DNA from: Paenibacillus lautus NBRC 15380 | GTDB lineage: Bacteria > Bacillota > Bacilli > Paenibacillales > Paenibacillaceae | Reading direction: 5' to 3' | NCBI RefSeq assembly: GCF_004000945.1 | Contig: NZ_BIMF01000004.1 | Coordinates: forward strand, 310,001-374,000 | Length of the DNA: 64,000 nt | Part shown: positions 1-8,068 of the stretch, one piece after another | Layout of the letters: each line of letters opens with the position of its first letter | How positions within the stretch are numbered: the first letter of the stretch is position 1 | The notes under the pieces: generated by a model | What the model was told of the DNA's origin: nothing | Databases searched by the model: none | The model's input: only the letters and a program-made list of their open reading frames with translations | Translations under genes and position numbers: made by a program

Positions 1-893
1 TCATCGCCCAATTCCTTCTTGATCGCATTCAGCTGATCCGTCGGAATATTTCCTGTTGGATGTCCTGCATAATCCAATTCATCGTTACGGTAGCTTGAAA
101 GTTCCGTTGCAGAGCTGTTCACGATACTCATTTGAACTTTTTCAAGTTTGATTGCATCCTTATCCCAATATTGGTCGTTCTTCACAAGCTCGATCTTTTG
201 ACCTTTGGTCATTTGTGAAACTTTGAACGGACCATTACCGATCAATGTATCCGGTTTGGTTGCCCAAGAAGCATTACCTTCAACGGAGCTGTGAATCGGG
301 AAGTAGGTTTGGAATGACATCAAGCTGAGGAAGTATGGCGTTGGGTTTGCCAGCGTAACTTCGAGCGTATAATCATCGGTTGCTTTTACGCCGACTTCAT
401 TAGCGTCTTTGATCTCTCCAAGATTGTAAGCTTCAGCATTTTTGATGTAATAGAGCTGATACGCATATGGTGATGCAGGAGTAAAGTTCGGATCAAGTAC
501 GCGTTTCCATGCATACTCAAAATCTTTTGCCGTTACTGCATCGCCGTTACTCCATTTGGCATCTTTGCGAAGGGTGAAGACATATTTCAATCCATCTTCA
601 GAAACCTTCCATTTTTCGGCTACGCCAGGCTCTTCAGAACCATCTGCACCCTTGCGAACCAAACCTTCAAATACAGCACTGATTACCGTATTCGACGTAT
701 TATCCTGAGCCAAGCCCGGATCCAATGTAGGAGGGTCGGAAGCAAGGTTCATCCGGAAGACTTGCTCTTTAGGCTTGTCCGCCGTTCCGCCGTTATTGGC
801 GCCTTCGTTCTTGTCAGCTCCACACGCTGCCAAAACTGAGCTGAAAGCAAGAATTAGCGTCATGAGAAGCAGTAATTTCTTTTGTTTCTTCAT
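1..893 (-). CDS. Peptide ABC transporter substrate-binding lipoprotein, 3' part cut by window edge
   Basis: I translated the minus strand from an ATG at 893; the frame stays open for 297 codons to the window edge, so only the N-terminal half is present. Residues 1-23 form a lipoprotein signal peptide with lipobox LAAC and the lipidated cysteine at 24, followed by a low-complexity Asp/Asn/Gly linker. The mature part carries the SBP family 5 (OppA/DppE) landmarks: a SDPPTLDPGLAQDN start, GLVRKGADGSEEPGVAEKW, and the FTLRKDAKWSNGD motif. Family members capture oligopeptides outside the cell for an Opp/Dpp permease. The permease genes are not in the window. A GAGGGGG ribosome site lies about 10 bases before the start, and a TATAAT at 936-941 may be its -10, without a clear -35. 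Exact substrate is unknown. Confidence 0.93.
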   Translation of the reverse strand, partial: MKKQKKLLLLMTLILAFSSVLAACGADKNEGANNGGTADKPKEQVFRMNLASDPPTLDPGLAQDNTSNTVISAVFEGLVRKGADGSEEPGVAEKWKVSEDGLKYVFTLRKDAKWSNGDAVTAKDFEYAWKRVLDPNFTPASPYAYQLYYIKNAEAYNLGEIKDANEVGVKATDDYTLEVTLANPTPYFLSLMSFQTYFPIHSSVEGNASWATKPDTLIGNGPFKVSQMTKGQKIELVKNDQYWDKDAIKLEKVQMSIVNSSATELSSYRNDELDYAGHPTGNIPTDQLNAIKKELGD

Positions 894-1042
894 CTTGCGG
901 TATCCCCCTCATAGATTTTAGGTATATGCTTATCGATTATACAACCAGTGGTCAAAAAAATCCAGAAATCAATAAATTGAAAAATCTGCCTGACCCAATG
1001 ATCAAACAGATTTATCATATAATTCTAGTTATTAGATTGTTC

Positions 1043-1429
1043 TTACATCATCTTAATTATGTAGGAGAGGATGCCAAAAAATGTGAATATGATGTACCCG
1101 AAGCTCATGCTGACAAACCCGAGACGCCACACGGCGCGCAGCAGCCTTTTACCGTTAACCTTGCCTTTCCAGCGGTTCTGCGCACTGCCGATCAGCCCCG
1201 CTGCAATGAGCAGCATGAGGAGAATGAGATAGAAACCGAATTTGGACTGGAATATATTATTAAACAAGGCGGAGACCGAAAACAGCATAAAAAATGTGGT
1301 GACATCCATGGCCAGCTCCAGCGCTTGCTTTCGATTTTTATTTCTTTGCAAGACAATGAAATAAACCAGTAAAAACGGAATGAACGGAAAAAGACTTAAT
1401 GTATGAAACAGCCCCTGCAAGAAACCCAT
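1043..1429 (-). CDS. DUF3397 family membrane protein
   Basis: This 128-residue protein is almost entirely hydrophobic, with about four predicted membrane segments (roughly residues 8-27, 38-56, 64-82 and 102-124) separated by short basic loops. It resembles the DUF3397 family of small Bacillales integral membrane proteins, which have no assigned function. It starts only 11 bases after the panE stop, and a GGGGGTC ribosome site overlaps the panE stop codon, so the two genes are probably co-transcribed and translationally coupled. In related genomes a DUF3397 gene sits between panE and the division/cell-wall cluster, which fits this position. Family assignment is from recall of the sequence pattern, not from a search. 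Confidence 0.8.
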   Translation of the reverse strand: MGFLQGLFHTLSLFPFIPFLLVYFIVLQRNKNRKQALELAMDVTTFFMLFSVSALFNNIFQSKFGFYLILLMLLIAAGLIGSAQNRWKGKVNGKRLLRAVWRLGFVSMSFGYIIFTFFGILSYIIKMM

Positions 1430-1440
1430 GCTAAGACCCC

Positions 1441-2397
1441 CTATGTATTCATCCCCTCGATGAGCTGCGTTATCAGCTCGTGTGTTGGCACTGAAACGCC
1501 ATATTTTTGACCCAGACGGACAATACTGCCGTTAATCCAGGCAACTTCCGTCGTTCTGCCGTCCATTGCATCCTTAAGCATGGAAGACGTGTTACCTGAA
1601 GTCGATTGGCAGACGGATACAATCCATTCCCACAGCCCGCTTCCATAAGGAATTCCACCCGCGTCATATACGGCGATCCCTTCATTATATAACTGCTTCA
1701 TAAGCCTGACTCGTTCAGGGGAAGATAACAGCTCTCCGTTAGGAATCCGCCACAATGCAGTCAAAGGATTAATGACTGCGTTCATCAGCAGTTTGCGATA
1801 AATCATCTCATCCATTTCATTCGACAAAAAAGCTTCAAATCCTGCTCTATTCAGCTGTATAACAAGCTCAATTTCATGATCTTCTTTAGAGAAAGCATCT
1901 AATGGGCTCCCGGCGGGCATCATTTTGCCGATTGTCGTCGTTCCCTGACCAGCGTGCAAAACGGAGACGCTGCTTGTACGCTTGGCCCCTTCCGTAGTAA
2001 TGGCTGCGTAGATCGTCCACATCGGCAGCAGGCCTTGAAGCCGCTCCAAATGGCCTGTACCGTTCTGAAAACATAGGAGTCTGCGGTGATCTTGCCCAAA
2101 TAGAGCCAGCATCTCCGTTGCCATCTCTTCGATCCCTTGCTGCTTCAACATGAGGAAAAGATAATCCGCATCCGCCGCGCCACCCGACTCGGAAAAGGTT
2201 GACCATGAGCAGACCGAAAAAGTATGGGCGTCAACGACCTGGTGCTGACCAGTGTCTTCGATGGTTATGCCGGAAGCCCGAAGCTTGTCCGCCTGCTCCT
2301 CGCTGCGGCACCATAACGTGACACGGCAGCCTGATGCCGCAAGTTTGCCCGCATATAATAACCCCAATGAGCCAGCTCCGATAATATGGATATTCAT
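1441..2397 (-). CDS. panE: 2-dehydropantoate 2-reductase
   Basis: PanE/ApbA reduces ketopantoate to pantoate with NADPH, the second step of pantothenate (coenzyme A precursor) synthesis in the cytoplasm. The 318-residue protein opens with a Rossmann nucleotide-binding motif GAGSLGLLYAG at residues 7-17. The C-terminal helical domain contains the family's KLLMNAVINPLTALW segment, with the Lys and Asn expected in the active site, and the downstream WINGSIVRLG segment. Length is normal for the family. The start ATG is preceded by GGGGATTATC. Immediately upstream is the ylbO-like regulator, as in Bacillus subtilis (ylbO-ylbP-panE), while the DUF3397 gene follows. B. subtilis has more than one PanE-like paralogue, so the in vivo substrate is inferred. 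Confidence 0.93.
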   Translation of the reverse strand: MNIHIIGAGSLGLLYAGKLAASGCRVTLWCRSEEQADKLRASGITIEDTGQHQVVDAHTFSVCSWSTFSESGGAADADYLFLMLKQQGIEEMATEMLALFGQDHRRLLCFQNGTGHLERLQGLLPMWTIYAAITTEGAKRTSSVSVLHAGQGTTTIGKMMPAGSPLDAFSKEDHEIELVIQLNRAGFEAFLSNEMDEMIYRKLLMNAVINPLTALWRIPNGELLSSPERVRLMKQLYNEGIAVYDAGGIPYGSGLWEWIVSVCQSTSGNTSSMLKDAMDGRTTEVAWINGSIVRLGQKYGVSVPTHELITQLIEGMNT

Positions 2398-2537
2398 GAT
2401 AATCCCCCATTATTGTAATCGAACACGAAGTACTAGTCCTAGTATATATCAGAATAATCTCCTATACGCACAAATAACCCGCCAAAGCGCATGAAATGCA
2501 CTAATGCGGGTTACGGCTAGAGCAAGATAACCTTTAC

Positions 2538-3188
2538 CTATTCAATTCGTTCCAGATTACCGTTTGCGTCCATTTTGAAGCGCGTCTTCAGTTCCTCGTC
2601 TTCTTCATTTAAGAAAGCAAGCCTGCGTGCCCGATCCATAATCTGAATCAGTGCCTTATAATCGTCATTGACCACATGATAGTCCGTTTTCACTTCGCTG
2701 ACTTCCTTCAATAACCGTTGATTCTCACTGCGGAGCCTTGAAAGCTCTTCCTCTTTTTCACGCAAATTCTTCTCGAGCAATTTATACTGACGTGAACTTT
2801 CCTGAAGCCCGCCCTTCCACTGCCGAAGGAAACGGATAACGGCATCGATGGACAGTGTCTCTTCACTTGCACCATCATTCTTATAGACATCGTGCTCCAG
2901 TTCCTGAGCAGCCAAGCCGGCAACCTGCGGTCCGCTTACCGAAGGCTGTTTTTTATAATAACTTCTCTTTTGACGCTGAGATTTCGCCAAGCTGATGGCA
3001 TCCTCATATTTCTTGCGAACACAGCTATTCCAACGAAATCCACAAGCTGCCGATGTCCGGCCGATTCTTTCTCCCACTTCCTCAAAGGCAGCCAATTGGG
3101 TGCTGCCCTCACGAATATGACGAAGGGTCACCTCCGCCAATATCAGGTCGTCCTCTGCACTCCATGCATCCTGTCTCACTGCTGACAT
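2538..3188 (-). CDS. ylbO: RsfA/YlbO-family sporulation transcription regulator
   Basis: The N-terminus reads SAVRQDAWSAEDDLILAEVT, a Myb/SANT-like DNA-binding segment typical of the RsfA/YlbO family, with conserved Trp at residue 9 and a second helix ending in RTSAACGFRWN. The C-terminal half (about residues 115-190) is a coiled coil rich in Glu, Leu and Arg. RsfA fine-tunes forespore gene expression in B. subtilis, and YlbO is an uncharacterised relative beside panE, which is the same neighbourhood as here. I chose the ATG at 3188 rather than the ATG at 3212: TTAGGAGGG lies between them, 9 bases before 3188, whereas 3212 has no ribosome site. Predicted length is 216 residues. A member of this family is clear; orthology to ylbO rests on synteny. 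Confidence 0.85.
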   Translation of the reverse strand: MSAVRQDAWSAEDDLILAEVTLRHIREGSTQLAAFEEVGERIGRTSAACGFRWNSCVRKKYEDAISLAKSQRQKRSYYKKQPSVSGPQVAGLAAQELEHDVYKNDGASEETLSIDAVIRFLRQWKGGLQESSRQYKLLEKNLREKEEELSRLRSENQRLLKEVSEVKTDYHVVNDDYKALIQIMDRARRLAFLNEEDEELKTRFKMDANGNLERIE

Positions 3189-3455
3189 ACCATAAAACCC
3201 TCCTAACGACATCCTAAAATAACCGTCTTCAATACCGTAAATCGGCTGCTGAATAGGGTATAAAAACTGCTTAATTCATTTCTATGCCTCTCATAGAGTT
3301 CATAGAATCTATTTGATACTAAAATGTATTTCCATTTTGATTACAGATCATACTCTTACGAAGGGAAAAGGGAAGATTCGTCCAAATTTATTCACGAATT
3401 CAATGTCTTGTTTGTGGTTAATAATAAAAAATAAAGGGTTTTCTTGAGTTAGGCG

Positions 3456-3484
3456 TTTACACGTTTTTCCCATAACGCTATAAT
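3456..3484 (+). promoter_or_regulatory. SigA promoter for the DUF2626 gene
   Basis: TTTACA (3456-3461), a 17-base spacer and TATAAT (3479-3484) form a near-consensus housekeeping promoter about 47 bases before the GTG start of the downstream gene. The stretch 3189-3530 otherwise holds no gene; it also contains short repeated TCTATG/CATAGA units at 3281-3306. Confidence 0.82.
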
Positions 3485-3530
3485 GTTCATAGCAGCATTA
3501 TGTGCGTACATACGAGAGGAGGATATAATC

Positions 3531-3767
3531 GTGGCACGGATGTTTCGAGTCCTTGGCTTTTTTACCCTGACCATCGGGTTGATGGCCTTTGCCGGAGATC
3601 ATATTGAAATGGCACTGCTTTTCTTCCTGCAGACTGCATTTTTCGTGATCCTGGGATATTTGAAATTCACGGAGAGAACCTATATTCTTCTCTTCTGGGC
3701 TTATATGATCGTGACCTTCACAGGCTTTAGCTATTGGACGGTCTTCATTATGGGCAAACCACTCTAA
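3531..3767 (+). CDS. yqgY: DUF2626 (YqgY-like) small membrane protein
   Basis: The protein is 78 residues, starts with GTG and reads ARMFRVLGFFTLTIGLMAF, matching the YqgY/DUF2626 family of small Bacillales membrane proteins of unknown function. Three hydrophobic segments are visible (about residues 5-21, 26-44 and 48-68). GAGGAGG stands 8 bases before the GTG at 3531. An upstream ATG at 3483 in the same frame cannot be used because it lies inside the promoter -10 box. The gene is monocistronic, with a promoter upstream and an intrinsic terminator downstream. Confidence 0.85.
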   Translation: MARMFRVLGFFTLTIGLMAFAGDHIEMALLFFLQTAFFVILGYLKFTERTYILLFWAYMIVTFTGFSYWTVFIMGKPL

Positions 3768-3874
3768 TAGGTAAACCATGCAAGCGATGCTTGAAATCCG
3801 CCGGCTCAACTTGGACAAACTGAGGAACGCTGGTGGTTTTTCCTTGCAATTAGAGAACGAGAGTACTTAAAAGA

Positions 3875-3909
3875 GCGATCAGGTGCTTTAGCTGCCGGAT
3901 CGCTTTTTT
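3875..3909 (+). terminator. Intrinsic terminator after DUF2626 gene
   Basis: GCGATC (3875-3880) pairs with GATCGC (3897-3902), with an inner GG/CC extension, followed by a run of T. Confidence 0.75.
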
Positions 3910-3921
3910 AATGCCTAAAGG

Positions 3922-3951
3922 TTGATAATTGAGTCGTATACGTCATATATT
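3922..3951 (+). promoter_or_regulatory. Probable SigA promoter for the coiled-coil exported protein
   Basis: TTGATA (3922-3927), 18-base spacer, TATATT (3946-3951), about 70 bases before the TTG start at 4021. Confidence 0.6.
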
Positions 3952-4020
3952 GGTTAAAATGAAGGGACAAACAGCGGTTGGATTCCTTTCGACTAACAAC
4001 CATTCAAGGAGGACTCCCGT

Positions 4021-5133
4021 TTGAATGTACGAGTAAAAAAACCTCTCCTCCCGGTCATGCTGTGTATAACCCTGTTGTTCTGCTTCATAGGGACGCCCGC
4101 TTCCGTATATTCCGAGCAGGAACTAAGCCCGGTTATGCCTGATTCGGAAGAGGCGCGCAAACTTCTGGAGGACAGCCTCTCCATCGTGGAGATTGATCAT
4201 GAAATCGAACGGATAACCAAACGCATCGCCGAATTGCAGCTTCTCCAGAGCGAACTGCAAATCAAAATTCAGGACATGGGCTTGCGTATCGAAGACCGCC
4301 GCGATCGGGCGGGAGCTGTTCTTCGGTCTTATTACATGGGTGAACGGGATCATTTATTCTTCATGCTGTTGTCTGCAAAAGACGTAGCCGGTTTTTTCCG
4401 GATCATGGACTTTTACGATATTATCATTCAAAACGACCGGGATACCCTTGCGGTATATAACAATCAGTACCGCTCACTTGCCTCCGCTCAGGCTGAAGCG
4501 GAACGCAATACAGCTCAGCTCGCCGAAGTGAAGGACAGCCTTGTCAAGCAGCGTGAACGGGTGCTGGCGCTTGAACAGCAGGTTAACGGAGCACTGACAG
4601 CCAGCGGTAACCCGGATGCTATGAAGAAGTTGATTGAGGAATTCACCCTCTACTGGGAGAACGTGGGGCTGTACGAAGTAAAGCGTCACTTCCAGGCTCT
4701 GGCTAGCGCCATGGAAAATCTGCCGCAATTCGTCCAAGGAAGCAAGAATATGCTGAAGACAAACGGCAAGGAGTACACCATCGATATCCATGAGGATGAT
4801 CTCAACGCATTTTTAAGATCCGAAGATGAAATCTTTAACAGCTTTGCTTTCCATTTTGACGATGGAAAAGTAATAGCTTCAGGTGAGAGCGGAAATCTAT
4901 CGCTGCTGATTGAAGGAAAATACACCGTGATTAACGAACCGGAGAATGCCATCATGTTTCAAGTCGACAAACTTGTCTTCAATCGACTGGAATTGCCTGA
5001 CACCACACGCAAGGCGCTGCAGGAAGAATTCGACATGAACTTTTATCCTAAGCAGTTGGTGTCTTTCTTAAAAGCAACGCAGGTCTCCAGCCAAGAACAA
5101 CGATTAGTGGTCAAAATGGAGCTGGATTTATAG
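4021..5133 (+). CDS. Exported PcsB/CwlO-like coiled-coil protein lacking a hydrolase domain
   Basis: A TTG start is chosen because AAGGAGG lies 7 bases upstream. The 370-residue product has a basic N-terminus and a hydrophobic signal segment (about 8-30) without a lipobox. Residues about 45-200 form a long heptad-rich coiled coil containing RSYYMGERDHLFFMLLSAKD, a pattern seen in the N-terminal coiled-coil module of PcsB/CwlO-type peptidoglycan hydrolases and their regulators. There is no NlpC/P60, CHAP or M23 domain behind it. Instead residues about 245-365 form a beta-rich domain (KEYTIDIHEDDLNAFLRSE onward) that I do not recognise. It stands alone between two terminators. A role in regulating or scaffolding cell-wall hydrolases is inference from the coiled coil only. 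Confidence 0.75.
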   Translation: MNVRVKKPLLPVMLCITLLFCFIGTPASVYSEQELSPVMPDSEEARKLLEDSLSIVEIDHEIERITKRIAELQLLQSELQIKIQDMGLRIEDRRDRAGAVLRSYYMGERDHLFFMLLSAKDVAGFFRIMDFYDIIIQNDRDTLAVYNNQYRSLASAQAEAERNTAQLAEVKDSLVKQRERVLALEQQVNGALTASGNPDAMKKLIEEFTLYWENVGLYEVKRHFQALASAMENLPQFVQGSKNMLKTNGKEYTIDIHEDDLNAFLRSEDEIFNSFAFHFDDGKVIASGESGNLSLLIEGKYTVINEPENAIMFQVDKLVFNRLELPDTTRKALQEEFDMNFYPKQLVSFLKATQVSSQEQRLVVKMELDL

Positions 5134-5138
5134 AAAAA

Positions 5139-5164
5139 AGCTGCCCCTCGCTGGGCAGCTTTTT
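5139..5164. terminator. Bidirectional terminator between convergent genes
   Basis: AGCTGCCC (5139-5146) and GGGCAGCT (5153-5160) form an 8-bp perfect stem with a 6-base loop, flanked by A-run on the left and T-run on the right, so it can serve the plus gene ending at 5133 and the minus gene ending at 5168. Confidence 0.88.
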
Positions 5165-5167
5165 CTT

Positions 5168-6421
5168 TCATGGTTGAGCAGGCTTGTACAATTCTCTATA
5201 TTCTTCTATCGTGATTTCGCCATGCAGCAATCGATTCGCTGCTTCGCTGTACGTTTGAAAGCCTTCCGAATCGCCGAAATCCAAAGCTGCCGGCTCATTT
5301 CGAGAGAGCAGCACTTGGGCTGGAACGGCCGCTTTTTGCCAAATGCCCCGGTCGCTTAGGTTGGTACCCGTGACATACAACTCAGAAATAACGGGAAGCG
5401 TTCCTGTCGCTCTGCTCCATTCACGCTGCATTTCTTTGCCAGTCATATACGTAATCCATTTCATGGCAAGCGACGATGATTCCGTGTGTGCTGCTACCGC
5501 AAAACTTCGGGTTCGGACAACGGGCGTATCCAGTTGCGCCTTCCCCATCGCCAATGCAAGCGACACTCCATCGGTGTCTTGATCTGAAAAGCTCGAATAC
5601 GGCTCGATGACCACAGCTGCTTCCGCCTTACTGGAGGTGGTCGACGCTTGGCCGTTATCCTCTGCATCCGTCGCGTCTTGCACGGATTCTGCCCGTGTTC
5701 CATGGTTGCGAATCAGCATATCAAGCACCTCATGATCCGGCTTGGAGGGATCACCTTCGAGCAAATGAACCGCCGCACCGAACGCGTAAGGATCATTCCA
5801 ATCAAATGAGAGGATAGGGCTTACCTTATTCAGCTTCAAATACTCCTGCCATGCCTGACGGCTCTCCGGCACTTTAAATGGTTCGCCGTCCTTCCCCTTG
5901 GTCTTCCAGGTCATAATATAGGGGTCTATATCAAACGGCATTCCCCATTGATATCCGTTCCACTGCAGCGGTGGCAGAAGGCCATTTAAGATGTCTTCGC
6001 CCGGCATCGTGCCCTGGGAAGAATCAACGGGCAATAAGCATCCATTCATTGCAAGCGCTTTAATAAAGTGTGAATCCGTTAATACAATATCAGGTCCTTC
6101 ACCAAGAGACATCTCGAGCAGAAACGACTCTTTGTGTGCATCACTGATCACCAGAGGCGTAATTTCAATCTCAGCACCGGTCTCTTCCATAAAACGCTCA
6201 TTAAGAGCTTTTAGTTGTCTCAGTTCATCCGGGTTTAACTGAACACCGACCTTGATCGGACCCAGATCGGTCTCCGGTACCTCCGGCCTTTGCAACGGAG
6301 GATTAGGTTCATCCCCCGGTGGCTCTCGTCTAGTATGGTGAGTGAAGTCAAAGCTGGGAGATAAACTGGATAAAGACAACAGTAAAATGGCAAACAAGAA
6401 CCAATACTTCTTCCGCTTCAT
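5168..6421 (-). CDS. Family 1 extracellular solute-binding protein, orphan, no lipobox
   Basis: The 417-residue protein resembles sugar-type (SBP family 1/MalE-like) binding proteins: a fold start of IKVGVQLNPDELRQLKALNERFMEETG, then GPDIVLTDSHFIKALAMNG, the LPPLQWNGYQWGMPFDID region, and a C-terminal MKWITYMTGKEMQREWSRATGTLP segment. The N-terminus (KRKKYWFLFAILLLSLSSL) is a signal peptide or anchor, but there is no cysteine there, so unlike most Gram-positive binding proteins it is not a lipoprotein. A Pro-rich linker follows. No permease or ATPase gene is adjacent. AAGGAG lies 12 bases before the ATG. It could be a sensor or a degenerate transporter component; ligand unknown. Confidence 0.82.
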   Translation of the reverse strand: MKRKKYWFLFAILLLSLSSLSPSFDFTHHTRREPPGDEPNPPLQRPEVPETDLGPIKVGVQLNPDELRQLKALNERFMEETGAEIEITPLVISDAHKESFLLEMSLGEGPDIVLTDSHFIKALAMNGCLLPVDSSQGTMPGEDILNGLLPPLQWNGYQWGMPFDIDPYIMTWKTKGKDGEPFKVPESRQAWQEYLKLNKVSPILSFDWNDPYAFGAAVHLLEGDPSKPDHEVLDMLIRNHGTRAESVQDATDAEDNGQASTTSSKAEAAVVIEPYSSFSDQDTDGVSLALAMGKAQLDTPVVRTRSFAVAAHTESSSLAMKWITYMTGKEMQREWSRATGTLPVISELYVTGTNLSDRGIWQKAAVPAQVLLSRNEPAALDFGDSEGFQTYSEAANRLLHGEITIEEYRELYKPAQP

Positions 6422-6619
6422 ATCCCATCTTCACTCCTTCAATAGTCGCATGTCCTTATTTTACCAAACTTCTAGTGCTCTTGTCCTATCTTTTTTGTTA
6501 ATAATCTAGTCCAGATTTTACTAATAACGATAGGAAGGAAAAAAGACTGTCCTATGAATCTTGAACAGTCTTTATCCTGCAAGTTATTTTGCCGTAATCA
6601 TTTCTCGGGAAATATATGA

Positions 6620-7951
6620 TTATAACAAGTCTGCAGCCAGCTGAGCCAGCTTGGATCGTTCCCCTTTTGTCAGCGTAATATGCCCGCTGAGATTTTCTTG
6701 CTTGAAGCGTTCAACCACATAGGTCAACCCATTGCTCACAGCATCCAGGTAGGGATGGTCAATCTGCTCCGGGTCTCCCATCAGGATCACCTTACTCCCT
6801 TCTCCCGCCCGGGATACAATCGTCTTAACCTCATGACGGGATAAGTTTTGCGCCTCATCCACAATGATGAACTGACCTGGTATCGAGCGGCCCCGGATAT
6901 AAGTCAGTGCTTCCACCTGGATGCTGCCGAGTCCCATCAATATTTTATCGATATCACCCGATTTTTTGGTGTCGAACAAATACTCCAGATTGTCATATAT
7001 CGGCTGCATCCATGGTCTTAATTTCTCTTCCTTTTCGCCAGGTAAATAACCGATATCCTTCCCCATCGGAACAACCGGACGCGCAATCAGCAGTTTTTTG
7101 TATTTATGCTCATCCTCCACCTTGGAGAGGCCTGCTGCCAACGCCAACAAGGTTTTTCCCGTTCCGGCTTTCCCGGTAATGGTGACAAGCGGAATATCGT
7201 CATTCAGAAGAAGCTCAATCGCCATACGCTGTTGGGCGTTACGGGCGCTGATGCCCCATACAGGTTCGTTGCTTAAATGGAGGGGCTCCAATCTGGTTGC
7301 GTCCTCATTCACATGAAGGAGAGCTGACTTTCCTGACCCCATCTCATCCTTCAGAATAACAAATTCATGCGGATAAAGCGGATAAGACAATTGAAGAGGT
7401 TTAATCGGCAAGTAACGATAGCTGTAGAATTCATCGATCACCGATGGATGTACCTTTAATGTAGAGAATCCAGGATACAATTCACTTGGATCGGCTGTAC
7501 GGTCCGATAAATAATCCTGTGTTGTGAGTCCGAGCACATCCGCTTTAATTCGAACAAGCATATCCTTGCTGACCAGAACGACGAGGCTTCCGTCCTCCTT
7601 CGGCTCCTCCTCCAATTTATAATTTAACGCGACAGCCAAAATTCGGTTGTCGTTGGATGCTTCGCTAAATAACTCCTGTACCTTGACGAAGCTGCGATGA
7701 TTAAGCTCAACCTTCAATGTCCCGCCATTCTCCAGAAGAACCCCGTCATGAAGATGACCATGTTCTCTTAACCCATCGAGCAATCGGGAGACCGTTCGGG
7801 CGTTGCGGCCGATTTCATCAGCATTTCGCTTCTTTGAGTCAATCTCTTCAAGAACCACCGCAGGAATGATGACTTCATGCTCCTCGAATGCATAGATCGA
7901 CTGAGGATCATGCAGCAATACGTTCGTATCCAGCACAAATATTTTTTTCAT
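6620..7951 (-). CDS. ylaK: PIN-PhoH fusion ATPase/RNase YlaK
   Basis: The ATG at 7951 is chosen over the longer upstream frame because GGAGGG lies 5 bases before it and the product then begins directly with the PIN domain, KKIFVLDTNVLLHDP. Residues 1 to about 140 are the PIN nuclease domain with acidic residues DTN, EE and SNDNRILA. Residues about 250-440 are the PhoH ATPase with Walker A ITGKAGTGKTLLALAAG and Walker B FIIVDEAQN. The 443-residue length matches B. subtilis YlaK (PhoH2 type), proteins shown in some bacteria to act as RNA-unwinding endoribonucleases. It is transcribed divergently from ylaJ, its neighbour in B. subtilis too. Confidence 0.93.
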   Translation of the reverse strand: MKKIFVLDTNVLLHDPQSIYAFEEHEVIIPAVVLEEIDSKKRNADEIGRNARTVSRLLDGLREHGHLHDGVLLENGGTLKVELNHRSFVKVQELFSEASNDNRILAVALNYKLEEEPKEDGSLVVLVSKDMLVRIKADVLGLTTQDYLSDRTADPSELYPGFSTLKVHPSVIDEFYSYRYLPIKPLQLSYPLYPHEFVILKDEMGSGKSALLHVNEDATRLEPLHLSNEPVWGISARNAQQRMAIELLLNDDIPLVTITGKAGTGKTLLALAAGLSKVEDEHKYKKLLIARPVVPMGKDIGYLPGEKEEKLRPWMQPIYDNLEYLFDTKKSGDIDKILMGLGSIQVEALTYIRGRSIPGQFIIVDEAQNLSRHEVKTIVSRAGEGSKVILMGDPEQIDHPYLDAVSNGLTYVVERFKQENLSGHITLTKGERSKLAQLAADLL

Positions 7952-7984
7952 CTTATCCCTCCACTGCTTCTTCATCAGGTACAC

Positions 7985-8013
7985 ACATAAACCTTTCCGT
8001 CCCGGACATAATA
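7985..8013 (+). promoter_or_regulatory. Candidate SigG/SigF promoter for ylaJ
   Basis: ACATA (7985-7989), a 17-base spacer and CATAATA (8007-8013). The -10 fits the forespore sigma consensus CATWHTA exactly; the -35 misses the first G of GHATR. Spacing to the ylaJ ATG is 55 bases. A forespore promoter suits a spore lipoprotein gene. Confidence 0.5.
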
Positions 8014-8068
8014 AGCGTAGCGACTGGAGTAATTTAGTGAACTCTACTACGAAAGGACAGATCAATCC

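Noticed and set aside
926..1372. Plus-strand 148-residue open frame
   Set aside because: It is antisense to the DUF3397 gene, has no ribosome site and mirrors its codons.
3483..3530. ATG-started extension of the DUF2626 gene
   Set aside because: The ATG lies inside the promoter -10 box, so it cannot be in the transcript; the GTG with GAGGAGG is the start.
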